This document shows positions 26,046-34,495 of a DNA stretch of 64,000 bases, piece by piece. Both the position numbers and the translations under genes were made by a program. The notes beneath the pieces are model-generated. The model was not told the origin of the DNA. It saw nothing but the letters and a program-made list of their open reading frames with translations, and made no database searches. The stretch spans positions 496,001 through 560,000 of the forward strand of contig NZ_JABJQZ010000001.1 of the NCBI RefSeq assembly GCF_013155335.1. Direction: 5' to 3'. This DNA comes from Nocardioides sp. zg-1230 (GTDB lineage Bacteria; Actinomycetota; Actinomycetes; Propionibacteriales; Nocardioidaceae). Positions within the stretch are counted from its first letter, which is position 1. Every line of letters starts with the position of its first letter.

Positions 26046-27419
26046 TCAGCCGGTCGCCATCAGCCGGGTCAGGGCCTCGAGGCCGGGCCCGGTGCTCGCC
26101 GCCAGGCGCTCGCGGACGCGGCCGAGCTCCTCGGAGGCGGCGTACGCCGGTGGGATCCGCGCGGGGTTGACCGCGACGGTGTCGGCCCAGGCGGCGATGT
26201 CGGGCTCGGCGCCGAGTGCCATCGAGGCCCGGGTGCCGCGGACGTTCATGTCGGCCCACTGCACCAGCGAGTTGCCGAAGCGCGAGGGCGGGCACAGCCG
26301 GTTCTTCTCCGCGTCGTCGTGGCGGGTGGCCTCGACGTAGCCGGTGACTGCGGCCGCGAAGCACGGGAAGCCCGCGCGTACGGGCTGGAGAGTGATGTCC
26401 TCCGGGCGCCACACCGGCACGAGCGGCGGGTTCTTCAGTCCGTCGGCGGCGCAGTGCACGACGACGGCGTCGTCCGCGACCCGGACGGTCGTGCCGTCGG
26501 CCATCTCGAGGCGGCCCCGCTCGACGTGCCGCACGTGCCCGTGACGTACGACGTCGCCGATCGAGCGCAGCAGGTCGAGCTCCCACCCGCCCAGCGTCGG
26601 GGCCTTCGCCATGGTCGGCGTGACCGACCGGTCGATGCGCAGCATCACGCCGGCGTCCTCGAGCCGCAGGAACAGCTCGTCGAGGGACGCCGAGGCCGCC
26701 GCCTCCTCGAAGGTCGTGGCCGGCACCCCGAGGAAGACCGTCGGATCGGGCTGGATGAGCGCCCGGTTGAGCATCCACGGCTCGCGGGGCCGCACCCAGC
26801 AGATCGCGTCCGGGTCGACGCCCTGCTGCAGCAGCCACACGCAGGCGTCGGTCGCGGTCTTGCCCGAGCCCACGACGACGTACTGGCTCGGCGCCTCCTC
26901 GAGCCGCACCAGGTCATTGACCGCCACCGCGTGCGCGTCGTCGGCGACCGAGAAGGGGGCCGACGACTCGGCCGGGATCGTGGGCGAGAGGTAGTGGGAG
27001 TTGACGACGCGGCACGTCGACGGCACCTCCCAGGTCTGGCCTGAGATGCGCGAGACGACCCTGCGCCCGACGACCTCGCACCCGGTGAACACCTCGACCC
27101 GACCCGTGCCGCGCAGCCGCTCGAGCGCGTGCGCGTAGTAGTCGACGATCTCCGGCTGCGAGGCCCGCGCGTGCAGGCCCGCCTCGGGGCCCGCCTGCTG
27201 GACCTGGCCCCCGAGCACCGTCGAGGCGACCCCGTAGAACGAGGAGGCCTGGTGCAGCCGGACGAACGGGTAGTCCTCGAGCCAGTGGCCGCCCGCGCTG
27301 TGGCGCCGGTCGACGATCGCGACGCGCGCGTCGGAGTGGTCGACCAGCGCGTCGGTGAAACCCATGCCCATCGCGCCGGCACCCACCACCAGGTAGTCGA
27401 CCTCCAGTGTGCGAGTCAT
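26046..27419 (-). CDS. FAD/NAD(P)-binding monooxygenase-like protein
   Basis: A 457-residue flavoprotein. The FAD dinucleotide fold is at the N-terminus (DYLVVGAGAMGMGFTDALVDH, about 7-27), followed by IVDRRHSAGGHWLEDYPFVRLH (about 36-57), and a second nucleotide site appears in YVVVGSGKTATDACVWLL (about 186-203). This two-fold layout resembles flavin-dependent N- or Baeyer-Villiger monooxygenases, but the BVMO fingerprint FxGxxxHxxxWP is not present, so the reaction is not assignable. The second Met is chosen because CAGCGT lies 7 bases before it on the minus strand. It is divergent from the GNAT gene. Confidence 0.75.
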   Translation of the reverse strand: MTRTLEVDYLVVGAGAMGMGFTDALVDHSDARVAIVDRRHSAGGHWLEDYPFVRLHQASSFYGVASTVLGGQVQQAGPEAGLHARASQPEIVDYYAHALERLRGTGRVEVFTGCEVVGRRVVSRISGQTWEVPSTCRVVNSHYLSPTIPAESSAPFSVADDAHAVAVNDLVRLEEAPSQYVVVGSGKTATDACVWLLQQGVDPDAICWVRPREPWMLNRALIQPDPTVFLGVPATTFEEAAASASLDELFLRLEDAGVMLRIDRSVTPTMAKAPTLGGWELDLLRSIGDVVRHGHVRHVERGRLEMADGTTVRVADDAVVVHCAADGLKNPPLVPVWRPEDITLQPVRAGFPCFAAAVTGYVEATRHDDAEKNRLCPPSRFGNSLVQWADMNVRGTRASMALGAEPDIAAWADTVAVNPARIPPAYAASEELGRVRERLAASTGPGLEALTRLMATG

Positions 27420-27490
27420 GACAGACACGCTGGCACACGTCGGGGCGTCCGCGTCACCCCGCCGTCACACGCGCCCGCCAGACTGGCGCC

Positions 27491-27955
27491 GTGCAGATCA
27501 CCCGCGCCGACTTCGGCGACCCGCGCCTGGCGGCGTTCCTGCAGGCCCACCTCGACGACATGGAGCCGACCGCGCCGCCGGAGAGCCGGCACGCGCTCGA
27601 CCTGTTCGCGCTGCAGGCCGACGGCGTACGACTCTGGGTGGGCGTCGACGACGACAGCATCCTCGGCACGGTCGCGTTGGCGCCGGTGGAGGAGGGGCAC
27701 GAGGAGCTGAAGAGCATGCGGACCGACCCGCTCGTGCGGGGCACCGGCGTGGCGTCCCGCCTGCTGGCCCACGCGCTCGACGACGCCCGTGCACGCGGGG
27801 TGTCGCACGTGTCGCTGGAGACGGGGAGCATGGCGTTCTTCGAGCCCGCCCGCCGGTTCTACGCGCGGGCCGGCTTCGTGCCGTGCCCACCGTTCGGGTC
27901 CTACGTCGAGGACCCGCTCAGCACCTTCATGACGCTGTCGACGGCTCCGCGCTGA
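27491..27955 (+). CDS. GNAT-family N-acetyltransferase
   Basis: A 154-residue GNAT acetyltransferase. The acetyl-CoA pocket is visible in LKSMRTDPLVRGTGVASRLLAHALDDARARG (about 76-106; motif A RGTGVASRLL), and the final strand-helix FEPARRFYARAGFVPCPPFGSY is typical. The substrate is unknown. The GTG start follows a CAGACT box by 6 bases. The end of this gene overlaps the end of the convergent histidine kinase gene by 29 bases, so transcription of each runs into the other. Confidence 0.85.
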   Translation: MQITRADFGDPRLAAFLQAHLDDMEPTAPPESRHALDLFALQADGVRLWVGVDDDSILGTVALAPVEEGHEELKSMRTDPLVRGTGVASRLLAHALDDARARGVSHVSLETGSMAFFEPARRFYARAGFVPCPPFGSYVEDPLSTFMTLSTAPR

Positions 27956-29726
27956 CGTCGTACGCCGGCAGCCTGAGGGTGGCGGTCGTCCCGCGCCCGC
28001 GCTCGGAGTCGATGTCGATCGTGCCGCCGTGGCGCGCGACGATCCGGGCGACGATGGCCAGGCCCAGGCCGGTGCCGGGGCGAGAGAGGGCAGCCGGGTT
28101 GGTGGAGCGGAAGTACTCGCGGAACAGCTGCTCCTGGTCGGCCGGGGAGATGCCGATGCCCGTGTCGGTGACCGTCGCGACGATCGTGTCGCCCTCGGTG
28201 CCGATGCGGACCGTCACCCGGCCACCGGGGTCGGTGTACTTGATCGCGTTGGAGGCGAGGTTGGTGAGCAGACGGTGCAGCTCCTCCGGGTCGCCGGGCA
28301 CGAGCACCGGCTCGTCGGGCAGGTCCACCTCGCAGGTGACGTCGCCCGCCGACGCCCCGGCGTGGCACTCGTCGTAGACGTCGTGCACCACCCGGCGCAG
28401 GTCGACCGCGATCGGGTCGAACTCGCGGTGCGGGTCGGAGACCTGCGCCATCGTGAGCATGTCGTCGATGACCGCACGCATCCGCGTGGCACCGCGCGTC
28501 GCGGCCGCCACCGACCGGCGCGCGTCCTCGTCGAGGCGGTCGGTGTCGAGCAGCTCGAGGTTGGCGCTGATCGAGAAGAGCGGGTTGCGCAGCTCGTGGC
28601 CCATCGTGTTGACCACCTCGACGCGATAGCTGTCGAGCCGGCGCAGCCGGTCGGCGATGGCCCGCTCGAGCTCGAGCTGGCGCGCCTTGCCTACGGCCAG
28701 GCCGAGGTCGCGGCCGATGTCGCGCGCCGCGTCGATCTCGATGTCGGTCCAGCGGCGGGCGGCGGAGACGCGCGTCAGGACCAGGAAGCCCACGCACTCC
28801 GGGCCGACCCCGAGCGGGACGAAGAGCACCGAGCCCAGGCCGATCCGTTCGAGGAAGCCCAGCAGCCGCTCCGCGTCGCCGCGGGCCAGGCTGGGCTGGT
28901 CGAGGCTGTCGCGGGAGAACGGGGCGACGTACTGGTCGGTCCAGTAGCGGTGCGCCAGGCGCACGACCACGTCGTCGATCTCGCTGAACGGCGGCTCGTC
29001 ATAGGCGTCACCCATGGCGTACGACGTCGTGGTGGAGCCGGTGCCGTCGGGGTTGAACGCCGTCAGCCACATGCCGACGGCGTCGAAGCAGGACACGACC
29101 GCCGACCGGCACGCCTCCAGCACCAGCTCGAGCGTCGGCTCGCCGAGGGCCTGGCGCACGATCGCGCGGGCCTCCGTGGCCATCCGCACCTGCTCGCTCA
29201 GCTCCTCGCGCTCAAGCGCGAGGAGGACGAGGGTGCGCGCGAGTCCGGCGTAGCGCGTCAGCACCTCCATCTTCTGCGGCGACGGCAGGCGTCCGTCGTC
29301 GGGGATGTCGACCGACAGGAGGCCGCGCAACCGGCCCTGGTCGTCGTGCACCGGGGCGGCGAGGAGGTCGAGCGGGTGCCAGGCGTCGTCGCCCTCGAGC
29401 GGCGTGACGTCGGGGATGTGGCTGTAGGCGAGTGCCTCCTCGCTGGCCCGGTCGTGCGGCACGAAGCGCCACACGCCCCACTCGTCGGCGCCGGCGAGCT
29501 CGTTCTCGATCGACGCGGCCGGGACCAGGGTGCCGACGAATCCGTCCTCGACGCCCGCGGCGGCGACGACCTCGAAATGGCCGTCGCGACGCAACGTCAG
29601 CGACGACTGCTCGAAACCGGCGAGGGTGGCGACGCCCTCGACCAGGACCTGGAGGTGCTGGCGCGTCTGCTCGTCGGCCCAGGGGGTGTCGGCATAGCGC
29701 CTCACCCTGACCGTCTCGTCGTGCAT
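27927..29726 (-). CDS. Soluble sensor histidine kinase with GAF domains
   Basis: A 599-residue histidine kinase without membrane helices. An N-terminal GAF-like domain (about 20-170) and a second GAF-like domain (about 195-340) precede the dimerisation domain, whose phospho-acceptor His is in NTMGHELRNPLF (about residue 377). The ATPase domain has the N box LLTNLASNAIKYTDPGG, G1 DTGIGIS and G2 GTGLGLAI. A cytosolic ligand or redox signal is likely. No response regulator gene is adjacent, so it is an orphan kinase. An AGGAGG ribosome site precedes the ATG. It follows the LysR gene in the same direction. Confidence 0.88.
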   Translation of the reverse strand: MHDETVRVRRYADTPWADEQTRQHLQVLVEGVATLAGFEQSSLTLRRDGHFEVVAAAGVEDGFVGTLVPAASIENELAGADEWGVWRFVPHDRASEEALAYSHIPDVTPLEGDDAWHPLDLLAAPVHDDQGRLRGLLSVDIPDDGRLPSPQKMEVLTRYAGLARTLVLLALEREELSEQVRMATEARAIVRQALGEPTLELVLEACRSAVVSCFDAVGMWLTAFNPDGTGSTTTSYAMGDAYDEPPFSEIDDVVVRLAHRYWTDQYVAPFSRDSLDQPSLARGDAERLLGFLERIGLGSVLFVPLGVGPECVGFLVLTRVSAARRWTDIEIDAARDIGRDLGLAVGKARQLELERAIADRLRRLDSYRVEVVNTMGHELRNPLFSISANLELLDTDRLDEDARRSVAAATRGATRMRAVIDDMLTMAQVSDPHREFDPIAVDLRRVVHDVYDECHAGASAGDVTCEVDLPDEPVLVPGDPEELHRLLTNLASNAIKYTDPGGRVTVRIGTEGDTIVATVTDTGIGISPADQEQLFREYFRSTNPAALSRPGTGLGLAIVARIVARHGGTIDIDSERGRGTTATLRLPAYDVSAEPSTAS

Positions 29727-29814
29727 CCAACCTCCTGCGTCGCGTCGCCTCCCGCGGCACCACGACCCTAAGCCTCAGAGCCTGACGGGCGCAGGGAATC
29801 CTTGACGCTACTGG

Positions 29815-30726
29815 TCAGTCGCGGGTGGCGGTCACGACGTCGAGCACGCGTCGTACGACGGGGGTGACCGCCTCGCGCGACCAGATGGCGTGCAGCTCGA
29901 CCGGCCGGTCCGGGTCGGCGTCGACCCGCGTGTCGCCGCCGTGGTGGGCGAGCTCCTTGAAGACCACGCCGTCCACGTGCAGCGAGGCCGCCGAGGCCGG
30001 CGCCAGCGTGACGCCGCGCTCGGCCGACACCAGCAGCATCGCGGTGAGCACCTGGTGCACCCGCTGGTCGATGCGGGGGTGGGCGTTGGCGAAGAAGCGC
30101 ACCGACAGCTCGTGGAAGTAGCGCGACTGGTCGGGGTTGTAGCCGATGACCGTCTCCCCCTCGAAGTCGTCGGAGGTCAGCGGGCGGTCGGTGGCCGCGA
30201 GCGGGTGGGCCGCCGGGACGACGGCCATGAAGGGCTCGCGCAGCACGACCCGCGAGCGCAGCAGGGAGGTGTCGAACGGCGGACGGGCCAGGCCGATGTC
30301 GAGCTCCCCGCGCCGGATGCCGTCCACCTGCGCGTTGGTGACCCGTTCGGAGAGGACCACCTCCACGTCGGGCAGCTCGGCGGTGAGGCGCCGGAGCAGC
30401 GGGCCGAGGATGGAGATCGCCGACACGGCGGTGAAGCCGAGGCGTACGACGCCGGCGGCGCCCGCGTCGACCCGCCGGGCGAGGTCGCCCGCGCCCTCGA
30501 CGAGGTTGAGCAACCGGTACGCCTCGTCGAGGAAGGCCACCCCGGCACCGGTCAGCTCGACGCGCCGGTTGTCGCGCTCGAGGAGACGCGCGCCGACGGA
30601 CTTCTCCAGCTTCTGGATCTGGCGCGACAGCGGCGGCTGGGTCATCTGGAGGCGCTCCGCGGCCCGACCGAAGTGCAGCTCCTCGGCCACGGCGACGAAG
30701 GAACGGACCTGGTCCAGCGTGATCAC
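29815..30726 (-). CDS. LysR-family transcriptional regulator, probable tct/glucarate regulator
   Basis: A 303-residue LysR regulator. The winged helix-turn-helix is at the N-terminus (LHFGRAAERLQMTQPPLSRQIQKLE, about 17-41) and the effector domain spans about 90-290. It is divergent from tctC, the usual place for a LysR gene that controls its neighbour. The GTG start has a TACCCT box 6 bases upstream, so it is probably a leaderless message whose promoter lies back-to-back with that of tctC. I infer that its co-inducer is an aldaric acid or an intermediate, because the same operator-like block also precedes kdgD. Confidence 0.88.
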   Translation of the reverse strand: MITLDQVRSFVAVAEELHFGRAAERLQMTQPPLSRQIQKLEKSVGARLLERDNRRVELTGAGVAFLDEAYRLLNLVEGAGDLARRVDAGAAGVVRLGFTAVSAISILGPLLRRLTAELPDVEVVLSERVTNAQVDGIRRGELDIGLARPPFDTSLLRSRVVLREPFMAVVPAAHPLAATDRPLTSDDFEGETVIGYNPDQSRYFHELSVRFFANAHPRIDQRVHQVLTAMLLVSAERGVTLAPASAASLHVDGVVFKELAHHGGDTRVDADPDRPVELHAIWSREAVTPVVRRVLDVVTATRD

Positions 30727-30753
30727 GGCCCGAGGGTACGATGCACGAGATGG

Positions 30754-30806
30754 ATCAGTCCATGCCGAATTGGGCTTGGACCGGCATCAACGCGCAAACC
30801 TAGTGT
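30754..30806 (+). promoter_or_regulatory. tctCBA promoter and shared operator block
   Basis: TTGGAC (30776-30781) and TAGTGT (30801-30806) form a promoter with a 19-nt spacer, ending 32 bases before the tctC ATG. The -35 region sits inside GGGCTTGGACCGGCATC (30772-30788), nearly identical to the block upstream of kdgD (21834-21850, other strand). An inverted repeat ATGCCG (30762-30767)/CGGCAT (30782-30787) brackets the -35 box and may be a LysR contact site. Confidence 0.72.
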
Positions 30807-30838
30807 CGGTGGTCACATCCCGAACAAGGAGCACCTCC

Positions 30839-31840
30839 ATGCGCAAGCAGACCCTCAGCCTGGCGGCGGTCGCCGCCGGCGCTGCCCTTGCCCTGTCCGC
30901 CTGTGGCGGCGTCCAGACGACGGCCGGTAGCGGCAGCGACAGCGGCGACTACCCCTCGGGCGCGGTCAACATGCCCGTGGGCGCGGACCCCGGCGGCTCC
31001 TCCGACCTCATCAGCCGCCAGATCTCGGCCGGCCTGTCCGACGAGCTCGGCGGCTCGTTCCCCGTCATCAACCGCTCGGGCGCCAACGGCGCGCTCGCCG
31101 CGGCCGAGGTGGCCAAAGCCGAGCCGGACGGGTCGACCATCTCGGTGCAGAACGCCTCGCTCTTCGCGATCACGCCGCTGGCCGTCCCCGAGGACCAGGT
31201 CACCAGCATCGACGACTTCGACGTCGTCCAGGGCGTCTCCCGCGACGACTACGTCCTCGTCGCGAGCAAGGGCTCGGGCTTCGACTCGATCGAGTCCTTC
31301 GCCGACGCGGACGGCAAGATCACCTATGGCACCACCGGTGTCGGCACCGGCGCCCAGCTCGCCTGCGCGCTGACCTTCAACGTCAACGACACCCCTGCCG
31401 AGGCGATCCCCTTCGACGGCGGCGCCCCCGCCCTCACCGCGCTGCTCGGCGACCAGGTCGACACCGCCTGCCTGCAGGTCGGCGAGGCCATCGAGAACAT
31501 CCGCTCCGGCAAGATCGTCCCCATCGTGGTCTTCGGCCCCGAGCGCGTCGAGTTCCTCCCCGACGTGCCGACCGCGGCGGAGTCCGGCCTCGACGTCGAG
31601 GTCGCCCAGTACCGCTTCATGACCGTCCCGAAGGGCACGCCGCAGGACGTCCAGGACGCGATCGCCGAGGCCATGCAGGCCACCTTCGAGACCTCGGAGT
31701 ACCAGGACTTCAACGAGCAGAACAACCTCACCCCGATGGAGATCTCGGGTGACGAGGTCGTCGCCCAGCTCGAGGAGGACACGCAGCGCTACGCCGACCT
31801 CGTCGACGAGTACGGCATCGACCTCGGCGACGCCAGCTGA
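30839..31840 (+). CDS. tctC: Tripartite tricarboxylate transporter substrate-binding protein
   Basis: A 333-residue exported lipoprotein. The signal ends in the lipobox LSACGG (Cys at about residue 22), followed by a Ser/Gly linker and the Bug/TctC fold: VNMPVGADPGGSSDLISRQIS (about 41-61) and GTTGVGTGAQLACALTF. It captures a carboxylate outside the membrane and delivers it to TctAB. Synteny with acid-sugar dehydratase genes suggests glucarate or galactarate as substrate. The ATG has an AAGGAG ribosome site 8 bases upstream. A strong hairpin lies between this gene and tctB. Confidence 0.92.
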   Translation: MRKQTLSLAAVAAGAALALSACGGVQTTAGSGSDSGDYPSGAVNMPVGADPGGSSDLISRQISAGLSDELGGSFPVINRSGANGALAAAEVAKAEPDGSTISVQNASLFAITPLAVPEDQVTSIDDFDVVQGVSRDDYVLVASKGSGFDSIESFADADGKITYGTTGVGTGAQLACALTFNVNDTPAEAIPFDGGAPALTALLGDQVDTACLQVGEAIENIRSGKIVPIVVFGPERVEFLPDVPTAAESGLDVEVAQYRFMTVPKGTPQDVQDAIAEAMQATFETSEYQDFNEQNNLTPMEISGDEVVAQLEEDTQRYADLVDEYGIDLGDAS

Positions 31841-31843
31841 TCC

Positions 31844-31888
31844 CGGGCCGGTCCCGGGCTGGTCCCGGATCCGCCCGGGACCGGCCCG
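31844..31888 (+). terminator. Perfect 15-bp hairpin between tctC and tctB (attenuator-like)
   Basis: CGGGCCGGTCCCGGG (31844-31858) pairs exactly with CCCGGGACCGGCCCG (31874-31888) across a 15-nt loop. It begins 3 bases after the tctC stop inside the operon. It probably protects the 3' end of the tctC message or terminates part of transcription, giving more binding protein than permease, as in other transporter operons. Confidence 0.6.
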
Positions 31889-31940
31889 CACCACCCCCAC
31901 CGAGGGCCCCCGCCCTCACCGCACGGAGACGAGACCCACC

Positions 31941-32516
31941 ATGAGCGAGACCCAGCCCCGTCCGGCTCCCGGAGCCGCCCAGGACGTCGAGCCGGACGTC
32001 GAGCCGGAGCGCGACATCCTCGCCGAGATCCAGGCCGAGGTCGCCCAGGACCTCGCCGACGAGCGACCGCCCGCGGGCGGGCCGGCGTACCAGGTGGTCT
32101 CGGCGGCGTTCGTGCTGCTGATCGGCCTCGCCGGCGCCTGGCTCTCCTACGGCTACGGGCTGGGGTCGCTCCGGCGACCCGGACCCGGGCTGTGGCCGTT
32201 CCTCGTCTCGCTCCTGGTCGTCGTGCTCGCCGTGGTGCTGCTGGTCGTGGGCCGCCACCTCGACGACACGGAGAAGTTCACCCGGTCGAGCCTGCTCGTC
32301 GCCGTCGGCGCCGCGACCTTCGTCGCCCTCGGATTCCTGCTGCCCGTCATCGGCTTCGAGATCCCCGCGGTCCTGCTCGGCATCGTCTGGCTCCGCTTCC
32401 TCGGGGGCGAGTCCTGGCGCAGCACGATCGTCATCTCCGTCCTCACGACCGCGGCGTTCTACGGGCTGTTCCTCTACGCCCTGTCGGTCCCCCTGCCCCA
32501 CCTGATCGCCTTCTGA
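31941..32516 (+). CDS. tctB: Tripartite tricarboxylate transporter small permease
   Basis: A 191-residue membrane protein with a long acidic N-terminal tail (about 1-50, rich in Glu, Asp and Pro) and four hydrophobic helices (about 55-75, 82-105, 118-145 and 160-185). The helix order and a GPGLWPFLVSLLVV segment are typical of TctB. It is the small membrane subunit of the TTT importer, sitting between tctC and tctA. The acidic tail is longer than the usual TctB N-terminus. Confidence 0.88.
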   Translation: MSETQPRPAPGAAQDVEPDVEPERDILAEIQAEVAQDLADERPPAGGPAYQVVSAAFVLLIGLAGAWLSYGYGLGSLRRPGPGLWPFLVSLLVVVLAVVLLVVGRHLDDTEKFTRSSLLVAVGAATFVALGFLLPVIGFEIPAVLLGIVWLRFLGGESWRSTIVISVLTTAAFYGLFLYALSVPLPHLIAF

Positions 32517-32534
32517 GCCCGAGAGGACTGACCC

Positions 32535-34076
32535 ATGGACCTCAGCGCCTTCCTCGACGGCTTCGGCGTCGTCACCCAGCCCGGCAACCTGCTCTACTGC
32601 CTGATCGGCGTCGTCGTCGGCATGCTCATCGGCGTGCTCCCGGGCCTCGGCCCGGCCGCCACGATGGCCATCCTGCTGCCGGTCGTCTACAGCGCCCACG
32701 ACCCGGTCGCGGCGATCATCATGCTCGCCGGCATCTACTACGGAGCCCAGTACGGCGGCACGATCACGTCGGTGCTGCTGCGCATCCCCGGTGAGGCCAG
32801 CTCAGTGGTCACCGTCTTCGACGGCTTCGCGCTCGCCAAGCAGGGGAAGGCCGGCACCGCGCTCGGCATCGCCGCGATCGGCTCCTTCATCGGGGCGACC
32901 ATCTCCATCATCGGCCTGACGCTGCTCGGGCCCGTCGTGGCCGAGTTCGCGCTCGACTTCGGCCCGCCGGAGTACGCCGCCCTGGCGCTGCTCGGCGTGC
33001 TGCTGGTCGCCACCATCGGCAACGGCAACACCGTCAAGGCCCTCGCCGCAGCAGCGGTCGGCCTGCTCCTCGCCACGGTCGGCAGCGACAGCTTCACCAG
33101 CGCTGACCGCTTCACCTTCGGCAGCCTCAACCTCGAGGACGGCATCGACTTCGTCGTGGTCGCGATGGGCCTGTTCGGCGTCGGCGAGATCCTCTACAAC
33201 CTCGAGGAGCGCCACGGGAAGCCGCACGTCCCGGCCGCCATCGCCAACATCTGGCCCTCGCGCAAGGACCTCAAGGAGGCCGGCCCCGCCATCGGCCGCG
33301 GCTCGGTCATCGGCTTCGTCCTCGGCGTGCTGCCCGGTGGTGGCGCGGTGATGGCCTCCCTCGCGGCGTACGCCGCCGAGAAGCGCGTCGCGAAGAAGCC
33401 CGAGCGCTTCGGCCGCGGCGCCATCGAGGGCGTCGCCGGCCCCGAGTCGGCCAACAACGCCGCCGCCACGTCGTCGTTCATCCCGCTGCTGACGATCGGC
33501 ATCCCGGCCAACGCGTCGATGGCGATGCTCTACGCCGCGCTCCTGGTCGTCGGCGTGACGCCCGGCCCGCAGCTCATCGACGAGCGACCCGACCTCTTCT
33601 GGGGCGTCGTCAACTCGATGTACATCGGCAACCTGATCCTGCTGCTGCTGAGCATCCCGCTCGTCGGGGTCTTCGTGAAGATCCTCCGCGTGCGGCCCGC
33701 GATCCTCGCGCCGATCACCGCGCTCATCACGATCCTGGGCGTCTACACGATCCGCAACTCGGTCTTCGATATCTTCCTGATGATCTTCTTCGGCGTCGTC
33801 GGCTACCTGATGAAGAAGACCGGCTTCGAGCCCGGCCCGATGGTCCTGGCCTTCGTGCTCGGGTCGCTCATCGAGTCGAGCTTCCGCCGGTCGATGCTGA
33901 TCTTCGAGGGCGACGCGACCGGCTTCGTGACCCGCCCGATCTCCGGCACCATCCTCGCCTTCGTCGTCGTGGTCATCGCGTTCCCGCTGATCAAGAAGGC
34001 CTTCCGCCGCAGCACCCCCGCCACCGACACCGCCACTGACACCGAGACCGTCCAGCGAGAGGACTCCCTGCGATGA
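32535..34076 (+). CDS. tctA: Tripartite tricarboxylate transporter large permease
   Basis: A 513-residue polytopic membrane protein with about 11-12 helices. Family signatures are [17 protein letters not shown] (about 34-50), [20 protein letters not shown] (about 66-85) and [23 protein letters not shown] (about 301-323). It forms the sodium- or proton-driven translocation channel of the TTT system with TctB and TctC. The start has a GAGAGGAC site upstream. Its stop overlaps the UspA gene by 4 bases, so the operon continues. Confidence 0.94.
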   Translation: MDLSAFLDGFGVVTQPGNLLYCLIGVVVGMLIGVLPGLGPAATMAILLPVVYSAHDPVAAIIMLAGIYYGAQYGGTITSVLLRIPGEASSVVTVFDGFALAKQGKAGTALGIAAIGSFIGATISIIGLTLLGPVVAEFALDFGPPEYAALALLGVLLVATIGNGNTVKALAAAAVGLLLATVGSDSFTSADRFTFGSLNLEDGIDFVVVAMGLFGVGEILYNLEERHGKPHVPAAIANIWPSRKDLKEAGPAIGRGSVIGFVLGVLPGGGAVMASLAAYAAEKRVAKKPERFGRGAIEGVAGPESANNAAATSSFIPLLTIGIPANASMAMLYAALLVVGVTPGPQLIDERPDLFWGVVNSMYIGNLILLLLSIPLVGVFVKILRVRPAILAPITALITILGVYTIRNSVFDIFLMIFFGVVGYLMKKTGFEPGPMVLAFVLGSLIESSFRRSMLIFEGDATGFVTRPISGTILAFVVVVIAFPLIKKAFRRSTPATDTATDTETVQREDSLR

Positions 34077-34480
34077 CCAGCCCATCGACCATCGTGATCG
34101 GCTACGTCCCCACCCCCGTCGGCGAGGCCGCACTCGAGGCCGGGCTCGCGGAGGCGAAGGCCCACGGCGACGACGTCGTGGTCCTCAACAGTCCGCGCCG
34201 CCGCTCCACCGTCGACGGCGAGTTCATCGACGAGGCCGCGGCCGACGAGCTCGTCGCCCGCGCCGCCGCGGCGGGGGTGACCGCCCGGGTCGACCAGTCC
34301 GACCACGGCGACGACATCGTCGAGACCTTCACCAAGGTCGCCGAGGCTGCGTCCGCCCGCCTGGTCGTGATCGGCCTGCGCCGCCGCTCCCCCGTCGGCA
34401 AGCTCGTCACCGGCAGCGACGCCCAGCGCCTGCTCCTCGACCTCGACGTGCCGATCCTGGCCGTCAAGCCTCCCCGGTGA
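34073..34480 (+). CDS. Universal stress protein (UspA) domain protein
   Basis: A 135-residue UspA-fold protein. It begins IVIGYVPTPVGEAALEAGLAEAK and ends with the ATP-binding-type motif VIGLRRRSPVGKLVTGSDAQRLLLDLDVPILAVKPP (G-2x-G-9x-G(S/T)). It probably binds ATP or a nucleotide. It is translated directly after tctA through an ATGA overlap. UspA proteins in transporter operons are thought to modulate the transporter or signal the energy state; that role is inferred here. It is followed by the dehydratase-like gene, 15 bases away. Confidence 0.88.
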   Translation: MTSPSTIVIGYVPTPVGEAALEAGLAEAKAHGDDVVVLNSPRRRSTVDGEFIDEAAADELVARAAAAGVTARVDQSDHGDDIVETFTKVAEAASARLVVIGLRRRSPVGKLVTGSDAQRLLLDLDVPILAVKPPR

Positions 34481-34495
34481 CCAGGAGATCTTGAG

